A stretch of 64,000 bases of DNA from Trichopria drosophilae. Its lineage: Eukaryota; Arthropoda; Insecta; Hymenoptera; Diapriidae. The position numbers and the translations under genes were made by a program. The DNA lies in contig CM059584.1 in assembly GCA_030407085.1 (NCBI GenBank), forward strand, positions 104,469,001 to 104,533,000, written 5' to 3'. Under the pieces are notes generated by a model that searched no databases, was not told where the DNA came from, and saw nothing but the letters and a program-made list of their open reading frames with translations. Shown here in pieces: positions 56,351 to 64,000 of the stretch (position 1 is its first letter; every line of letters begins with the position of its first letter).

Positions 56351-58390
56351 AAGGGTATTTTTCCGTAATTATAGAAAGTTCTTGTTAATAAAACTAAAAA
56401 TAAAATATCAATATGGTAATCGTCGAAAAGTTGTAAAGTTGATAGTAATGCATGTGAGCTTAATATTTAAGTAAATGAGTTTTAAAGAAGTCGATAGGAC
56501 ACTATAGGAAAAGGTAAAGTTGATCACACCTCAAGGGCGGGGAAGTTCAACTAAAATGCATCCAAAATCGGGTTTCGAGGAAAGTTTCCACATTATTTCT
56601 TGATTGAAAATCAGTTCTATTTAAAATCGTAGCTGCTCCCATTTTTTAGATAAAGGTATTTTTGTATTCTAGTTATTAAAATCGTATCTGCTGTATTTTC
56701 GAACATGAAACAGGACCGATTTTGCTGAACTTTTGCCTAGAGTTTTGTGTAGTAACTATTGTTTCTGAAATAATCTTTATAGGTGAAGAAAACAGTAAAG
56801 CCAGAACACGTAAAGTTTTGAAGTTTAAAAAAGTCTGAGTTAACTTGTTGGTTCCTTATAGACTTAATTTGGTGTCATTTGCGAAAAATTCTTTGTTTTC
56901 AAAGAGTATTCTACTCCAATATCTTTAGAGATTATAGGACTTCATAATGTTTTTTATAGGTTCTAATTCGCATGAATTAACAGAGTCAGATACAGAACGT
57001 AGGGAAATTGGAAATGAGAATTTATTAAAATTAACCATTTTCCAACTAATTTGAGGTTATGAATAAATCACGTTGAGATTAGGTATTCACAAATAATGAT
57101 TACTTTTTCATCCCCATTCTCCGTGATTTCGACTTCGTTACTGCAACAGTGTCTTGGACTATTAGTTTAGTATAATTTTTCGCTATTTCGGTTATATTTT
57201 TTGCTAATAAATTAACAGAGTTGCGCGCAATAAAGGTTATATTGGTGTCCACTAACTTTTTTGAGAGCTCAGTTTCAGCCTGGCATTTCGTTGCACGTCT
57301 TCAATATTGCCAACGACTTCCAGTATTTGGGAACGATTATGATGACCGGAGATATAAACAAAAATATTTTCAGATGGAATTCAATCCTAATTACTCAATC
57401 ATAATAAAAAAATAAATAAACTTTTAACTTTTAAAACAGGGTAAAACTCTTGTATTCCATATTTTTTGTTAATTTATATGTTAAAATCCGCCATATTTGT
57501 TTATCTTCTTCAAAATGCAATTTTGTCCCCGTGAATTATAAGCATTTTCCCTATTGATTGTGAAACTGAAATATACTAAACAGAGTCCCTTGGCCATATT
57601 ATTAGACCCATGCTGAAAAATCACCTTTCTCCCATTTTAACTGCAGATCACGTTCATTATTAGACAGTTTTAGTTAAATTCATGTTAAATTTTAGTTAAA
57701 TTTTAGCTTCCAACATACCGGCAATTGCGTTAGTAGAGGACAAATCACCATTCTGAAAATTACATAATTATCACAAATCGCAACAGTTTTACACTATTTT
57801 CATAAAAATCTGTCAAACCAATAAAGAACTTACTTCAGCAATATTTATGTAGTTCACGCAATGGAACTATGTATTTTACACAATAGACCGAATTGCAGTG
57901 TATTTGATGCTTATTTGTTTGTTTTACGTTTTTATGACCAAACTTAATATAAACAAATAAACGTTTTTGAACGTGGTAACTAAATGAACAATTACAAAAA
58001 ATTTTGCCATAAGTATTAAACTAAAAGTTTTACTAATGAACGGGAACAGTCTTCCAACAAAAATTCAATTAAATATTAATTTTTCTTGGTGTTTTCTTCA
58101 GCGTTAGTTGGTTAATTAGTAATTATCTTAGATGTAGTTTCAAAAATAACTCATCCCTTTTAAGCAATTATTTTCGATATATAATCCTTGATAAATAACT
58201 GAACTTCATCTATTTTTTATACTTAATTTAACGGAAATAACAGATGCATTTGTTATAGCTGTCGTTAAAGTTTTAACTACCCACTATACCCACTATATTT
58301 TTCACTTAAAAACAGCATTTAATGAGTCCAGAAACAGCCGTGAAAAGTAAAGCGGATGTAGCATATGCTCTTTAGTTGGTGTCACTTCTT
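56351..58390. other. AT-rich non-coding stretch
   Basis: Only short frames, none recognised. No repeat shared with the window was found. Confidence 0.4.
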
Positions 58391-59771
58391 AGCAGACGAT
58401 GAATGGATGCTATAATGGCTTATGCATAGAAGGAATTGCAAAGTCATCGTCAATGCACGTTAAGCATTCATTTTCTGAACAATCAGTGGATTGTATGGAA
58501 TTGCATGAGCGTACCAAACCAAAATTCAGATGTACCGTGAAGATAAAAAACCGAGTCACGGTTAGCTGCACATGCTACTGGTTTTCACAAATTCGTTCCA
58601 CCCAGTACAGTTCGTCAGATTTTTGTCACGAGAAACATAACCTTTCGAAAAGGAGTAGTATGAGAAAGAAAAGAGATAAAAAAAGGAATAAGAAATAGAG
58701 GACGAGTTGCGCAGGCGGCATGTATTCCTTTTATGCAAAACTGTCCACCTTTTTCCGCACTCATTAAAAGTAAGTATATCGTAAATTTAAAAGTTATAAT
58801 CAACTCAAAAATTTCGAAGACGCTCTTATGCAAATTTCTCGTTTATAAATACATGGAGGTTGTATTTTGGATAAATTGCTCGCTTTCTTTTAAAGAATGA
58901 AATAAAGAATGTTCATTATTTAAAATTAAAAAACAATAACGACTGGAAGATATTGCTACTAATTAAGCCTAGCATAAATTTCCAATCTTAAGTATTCATT
59001 TATACGGGATACATAAGTATTACTGATTTAAAGTTAGGGCTATTGTAAGTGATAAGTGTAGAATTGACAAATTATTACTGCATACAATTTAGACAATCCA
59101 AATGAATTCTGATACAACGAAATTTATATATTTACTTTGCGTCGTGATATAGTTGTAAGAATTTAATTTAGTTGTGTCGATTAAGTTTGGACGATACTCA
59201 CCTTGGACTCCAGAAATTGGTTTGCAGCAAAAAGATAAGTAAGTTTTATTGCTATTGAGATGTATATTACTACTAAAAGATACATTTACTTTCTTAACTT
59301 ATTGGGACACTTAATTTAAAGTTTGAGAACATAGTATATAAAAAATTCGTATAAAGTCTAGGCTGAAATTGTTTACATAAGTGCTTTTATAAATTCCATA
59401 CATACTATTTATAAATTTTCTCTATTGAAAAACACGATTTAAATCTGAACCAGCTGAAAAGATTGTATTAATCTAAAATGAAAAGTTGGCATCTACTAGT
59501 TAATCACTTTCTTACTATACAATAGTAAAAAACTACTTATTTATTAATAAAATTCGACTAATCTATAAACGTATAGAAATTAAATATTTTAGTTTAGTAG
59601 TTATTAGAATTAGTAATATATTAGTAGTTTTCCATTGCTCAGTATTAAAAATGATTACTAAATTGAATTTCGATTTTTAATTAGTAAGTAGTTTTTAACT
59701 ACTGAACATTTTATGAAATTATGAAAAAATGAGTGTTTACATCTGAATTAATTCGAAAGTCTATAACCGAA
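58391..59771. other. Non-coding stretch with one unrecognised frame
   Basis: A 99-codon ATG-started plus frame at 58399-58698 ends in a lysine- and arginine-rich tail and contains several cysteines, but I do not recognise it. From 59500 to 59720 the words AGTAGTTA and TTAGTAGT recur in an AT-rich setting. Confidence 0.35.
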
Positions 59772-59779
59772 TTTTGATT
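59772..59779 (+). repeat. Left copy of an 8-bp target-site duplication
   Basis: TTTTGATT immediately before the GGGTG end of the foldback element. An identical 8-mer follows the other end. Confidence 0.8.
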
Positions 59780-60425
59780 GGGTGTGGGCCGAAAAAACAA
59801 ATCAAAAAGCCGACAGTTTAAAAAATCGACAGTCAAAATACCGACAGTCAAAATATTGTCAGTCCAAAAGCCGGCAGACAAAAAACCGACTCGTAAAGAG
59901 GCGACAGTAGAAAAACCAAATTGTCATATTACCGACAGAACCAATACATAAAAAACTAGACACGAGTCATTTTCTGAAGTGTCGGTTTTTCACTGCCGGC
60001 TTTTCGCAGTCTTGTGGTGTTTGGTTCTTTGAAGTGTCTGTTATTTGAATGTCGGTCTCATGACAATTCGGTTTTTTGACGCGTCGGATTTTGCCTTTCG
60101 TTTTTGTTTTACTATCGGCTTTACGATGTGTCAGCTTTTTACCTGCCGATTTTTGGAATGTCGGTATTTTGACTGACGGTTCTGCGAAGTGCCGGTTATT
60201 TGACTGTCGGTATTATGACAATTCGGTTTTTCTACTGTCGGCTTTTTGACGTGTCGTTTTTTTGCCTGTCGACTTTTTGACGTGTCGGATTTTGCCAGTC
60301 AGTTATTTTCCAGGCGGTATTTACCTGTCGGTTTTTTGAATGTCGGTATTTTGAGTGTCGGCATTTTGAGTGTCGGTTTTTCGACTTGTCGGCTTTTTTA
60401 TTTGTCGATTTTTCGACTCGCACCC
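59780..60425. mobile_element. GGGTG foldback element 3, 646 bp, asymmetric arms
   Basis: It begins GGGTGTGGGCCGAAAAAACA and ends so that its complement reads GGGTGCGAGTCGAAAAATCG. The left arm, about 175 bp, is a row of units like CCGACAGTCAAAATA. The right arm, about 450 bp, is a row of the complementary unit TGTCGGTTTTTTGAC with 15-16-bp spacing, nearly thirty in number. Units vary at the T-run and at the GAC/GAA joint. Perfect TTTTGATT duplications flank it, which identifies it as a transposed unit. An 8-bp duplication is typical of hAT and P superfamily transposases and differs from the 2-bp TA of Tc1/mariner. No transposase is encoded. Confidence 0.85.
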
Positions 60426-60433
60426 TTTTGATT
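60426..60433 (+). repeat. Right copy of the 8-bp target-site duplication
   Basis: TTTTGATT directly after CACCC, identical to 59772-59779. Confidence 0.8.
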
Positions 60434-60517
60434 GACTGAAATTATGGAACCCCGTGCGAATATAATTCCTAAAGTGAAATAAAAAATGTAAAATAATAAT
60501 AACAAAAAATGTCTGAA

Positions 60518-60742
60518 CGGAAAAAATAGTTTGGGATGCACACAAGTCAGGTTTATGTTCAAATCTCGAAGTTTGTCCTCAACACAGCCCTGACTTTTGA
60601 TTAACACAAACCAGTTTTGTACTCAGCCCAAATTTAGTTAGAACCTATCTTAAAAAAATGTTGGACATAGTACAATCTTTTTAGGTTTGTGTTGAGCCTA
60701 AACCTAGTTTGTATTCGTTTTTTACCCAAACTATTTTTTCCG
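60518..60742. mobile_element. MITE with perfect 18-bp inverted ends, 225 bp
   Basis: CGGAAAAAATAGTTTGGG at 60518-60535 is the exact complement of 60725-60742. Inside, CACAAR, AACACAAACC and GGTTTGTGTTGAG words occur in both orientations, so the arms continue in degenerate form. There is no open frame of note and no clear target duplication. It lies 85 bp from the end of the large foldback element. Confidence 0.7.
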
Positions 60743-61081
60743 CGCACTTAAGTTCTTCCGATTCCGTCATACGACAATACTAACAGAGCGGAAGCTGGCG
60801 TTGCTAGATGAAGCATGCAGTAACTGCTTTTACGTTTTTTAGAAATAACGAAACGTATGTTTCCGTGTGTATTTATAATGTTTGTGTTTTCCACAACCCG
60901 AGTAGTTTGGATTAGTTAGGATCTTAATATTTTTGATTGTCACAAATAAGTTTAGGTTCAACAAAAACTTCCTGGTATGTGATTGTCTCATCTGCTTTGA
61001 GCTACTGAACTTTTTGAGAACGTAAACATTTCCATATATGAAGCGGGGTCAATGGCAAAATTATTACAGTTTGGTAATTAC
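60743..61081. other. Non-coding spacer
   Basis: About 340 bp with no repeat or frame recognised. Confidence 0.35.
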
Positions 61082-62041
61082 AATTATTAAAAATAAGGTA
61101 AACCTTCGGAAAAGGCACCTCCTCCTAAAAAAATTTGTTTGTAACCTATTCCGACGTATTTTTGCCTCCTGATTACGAATATGACAACAAAAATTGCGGG
61201 CCGGACGTATTAAAGCTGCTACTTTGAAAAAATAGCCAAAAAACGCGTTTTTTTTTTAGTTTTTTTGCATTTATTTTCAAAAATGCGCATCTGGCAGAAA
61301 AATGTTTCAAATAAAAGTTGTAGAGCGCAAAATTCTCGACAAAAAAGATTGTATACATTTTTTCCGTAATTGCAACAGTAAGCCCGTAAATAACGGTTGA
61401 ATGTTCCCATGATGCGTTTCTACCGGGTACTAGCTAGATATAATTCCCGAACCGATTGTGAATCTAAGGGGTGCTTGCGTGCTGGGGGGCTCCGCTCCCC
61501 AGACCCCCCTTTTATACTAACCTAACCTCCAACCACACTGGTGAGGGTGAGAATCAATACCATGTGCTATGTGAATGGTCAGAGATTAGGTTTGTAGTAA
61601 ATAACATACTAATGTAGCACGTGGGTTTGATAATCACCGACATCTCTGTGGTTGGAGGCTAGGTTGGTATAAAAGGGGGTCTGGGGGGCGGAGCCCCCCA
61701 TTACACAAGCACCTCCTAGGTTCACGCATTGTACTGAAAATTCACAACACATACTACTTCCTTTTATTCGATAGGTAGCACTAAAGTATCCCTAGGTCCA
61801 CGCATTTACAACTTTTATTTGAAATATTTTTCTGCCAGATGCGCATTTTTGAAAATAAATGCAAAAAACTAAAAAAAAACGCGATTTTTGGCTATTTTTT
61901 AAAAATAGCAGCTTTAATACGTCCGACCCGCAATTTTTGTTGTCATATTCGTAATCAGGAGGCAAAAATACGTCGGAATAGAGTAATTTAAATTTTTTTT
62001 TGCGAGGAGGTGCCTTTTCCGACGGTTTACCAAAAATAATT
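61082..62041. mobile_element. Nested palindromic element of about 960 bp
   Basis: Outer arms of about 230 bp (61082-61325 and 61805-62041) are close inverse copies. They share GGTAAACC-TCGGAAAAGGCACCTCCTC, CGACGTATTTTTGCCTCCTGA, TTACGAATATGACAACAAAAATTGCGG, TTTAATACGTCC and ATTTTTGAAAATAAATGC. Within them sits a second pair of inverted arms (61466-61575 and 61610-61715) rich in GGGGGGCTCCGC, CCCCAGACCCCCC and CTAACCTCCAACCAC. The spacers on the two sides differ in length (about 140 and 90 bp), so the inner palindrome probably inserted into the outer one. Interior phrases resemble the middle of repeat X. There is no coding sequence. Confidence 0.75.
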
Positions 62042-64000
62042 CGTATTTACAGATTTTTAAAGTATGGGTCGTCGAAAGTACGATAATGGTTACTAGACGC
62101 TGAAACGAACCAATTCACATTTTGTACAATAATAATGACTTCATCATCTGATAATTGAATGCCATCGACACGAATTTACCTTTGAAAAGTCGTCATCGTC
62201 GAGAAGAAAATGAAGAGACAACCACCTGTGGCGACGATGGAATCACGCTTCAGGCTGCATCAAACTACTTGTTCAACAAGGTTATAAATCAATCAATACC
62301 AATTTATTTTCGTACTCTAATAGCAACTTTTCAACAATAGTACGTTTTGGTGTTGGTGCAGTATTTGTCTGCATGTTATGTTACTTTGTAACATAATATT
62401 GAGACAATCATTTTTAAATATAAATATTAAATTTCTTCTATAAATGTAAGTTGGATACGTAGAGGCTGATTATGACTTTGTTAATTGAAGATTATAATAT
62501 TAATATTATTCTTCTTGAATATATGTCGGTCAGAGTGCTTTCCGAATAACCGTTAAAAACAGTTGAATATGAAGCATTTATTTGATGTTTCGGATAATTG
62601 TGGTGCATCTTGAGCAATTATTTCAGACGAAGGTAACTGACCGAGCAAGAATTTTGTACCAAATGTTCTCCCTAAGGCAACGGTGTTTGCCACTTCAGCA
62701 GCAATCTCTACTTCTGGTAAGTTAACGAAGCATTTTTTGCATTAATTTGTATCAGTCAGTATCTGAAACATTGAATAATTTTTGTTGTAACTAATTAGAT
62801 TTGTTTTATATTTTTGTTCTTACTTTTTAATATATTTAATGAATAATATTGTTTTTTAAAAAGTAGTGCCGATTTAAAAACGTACGACTTTATTGATCTT
62901 TCTTTCAATACCTACTTGCTTATTCTTGACCTTATTAATAAAGCAAATAAAAAACATTGAACTTGAAAAACACTTCTATGGAAGGACACTACAATAACGA
63001 TAGATGGTAATAACGCTTTTGAAAAATAGTTATATAGTTATAACCACAAATAAATTTTAAATTATTTTAACCAATTCACTTCAGTAAATATCTTTTAAAA
63101 TTCCTTCCATGATAGCGAACATAAGAAAATATGATAAAGCGTAAAACTGTGTCCAAATTTATCAATAATTGTGGAGAAGGTTTCAATGACCTTGCAGGAG
63201 CTACATCATTGTGACATATTGTACAGTCGCAAACCAGTTTTAATTAAAAAATGTCTACGCATGAAACAATGAGTTTCTCATAAAGCTATCGAACTGATCT
63301 GAAGTTCAGCTTACTACATTCATATACCCACTACTCAAAAATCAAAACTTCCGGTACGTTTGTAGACAGGTAATTTTAGCTCTGTACTCTTTCAGCGAAT
63401 ACAAAGCCGCAAAAAATTACGAGCAATAACTAAAAAACGAATTACACTCCAAAATAACTGGCGTAAAATATACGCAGTTGGAATCTGCCTTTTTACTCAG
63501 TTACCCTTGTATTTTACTCTGTGGGTCATTCCGTGTCAAAAATATGAACAGTGTGGTTCATGTCGCGAAATTCAACGAAATATTTGATAGATATAGATGT
63601 AGAAAATATTTTGGTAAAATGTTTTTCGAAAAGTTTCAAAATGGAAGCCGTGAATGAATTTCTTAAAATTGCGATATCTATTTTGTTGAAATTATCACAT
63701 AAAATAACGTGCCTATTATACATAAACTTAAGTACTTTATTTTAAATAAAACAATAATTTTTCAAAATTGTCATTTTGTCAAAAAATTGACCGAAAATAT
63801 TTTTCAATTGGAATTTCGGTAGTGAGCTCGTTGTTTTGTTTAAAATCGGATATATCATATTAAAGAAAATAATTTTATCTTTCATTTTCAATTAAAAAAT
63901 GATCGGAGGTTTTTATCGTTCTTAAGTTATAATTTTTGCAACAGCCCAACCCCACTGCTCACCTATCTTATAGTAAATTTGCACAAAACTACAAAAGTCA
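62042..64000. other. AT-rich non-coding stretch to the window end
   Basis: A 61-codon frame at 62155-62340 crosses a GC-richer patch (62150-62270) with no recognisable product. Two antiparallel frames at 63526-63745 are chance overlaps. No gene or repeat is supported. Confidence 0.4.

Noticed and set aside
61500..61535. CTAACCTAACCT considered as telomeric TTAGG-type repeat
   Set aside because: Only two units, embedded in the arm of an inverted repeat and present again in diverged form in the other arm.

Overview
The window looks like AT-rich, gene-poor nuclear DNA from an invertebrate, most likely an insect and possibly a hymenopteran. The evidence is many short AT-rich reading frames with no codon-level conservation I recognise, degenerate Penelope-like and jockey-like retroelements, abundant foldback elements and the absence of operons or bacterial signals. 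I recognise no host protein-coding gene, rRNA or tRNA. Nearly all long open frames fall in repeats or in GC-enriched patches and look like chance. The order-level guess rests on general familiarity with such repeats, not on a diagnostic gene.

Layout. 1-29 kb is mostly unique AT-rich sequence with GC-enriched patches (about 1.1, 2.7-3.3, 12.0-12.4, 19.3-19.8 and 20.7 kb). It holds scattered repeats: a foldback repeat at 4.4-4.8 kb, a retroposon 3' end at 7.1 kb, a palindrome at 8.2 kb, a 390-bp foldback MITE at 10.2 kb, a CT microsatellite at 12.8 kb, a foldback of 30-bp units at 21.8-22.2 kb, and an inverted repeat cluster at 24.2-25.4 kb. 29.4-34.5 kb is a retroelement block: a broken jockey-like reverse transcriptase with a 15-bp tandem tail, a 22-bp minisatellite, a long dispersed repeat (X), a decayed Penelope-like element (PLE) on the minus strand with RT and GIY-YIG endonuclease, and a second dispersed repeat (Y).

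X and Y recur in reverse order and orientation at 40.4-41.5 kb without the PLE between them. A second, distinct PLE fragment lies at 42.7-43.3 kb. Both PLEs have a sequence matching the hammerhead ribozyme core (CTGANGA, stem II, GAAA), one downstream and one upstream of its coding remnant. 43.3-48.4 kb carries more foldbacks, tandem repeats and a set of GTCCGTAAA palindromes.

The most distinctive feature is a family of foldback elements at 48.0, 50.2 and 59.8 kb. They share GGGTG-type ends and arms built from 15-16-bp units. The largest is flanked by a perfect 8-bp duplication, TTTTGATT, and another by an imperfect one. The element at 21.8 kb uses 30-bp units and may be a distant relative. 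60.5-62.0 kb holds a 225-bp MITE and a 960-bp nested palindrome. The remaining stretches are AT-rich sequence in which I see no function.
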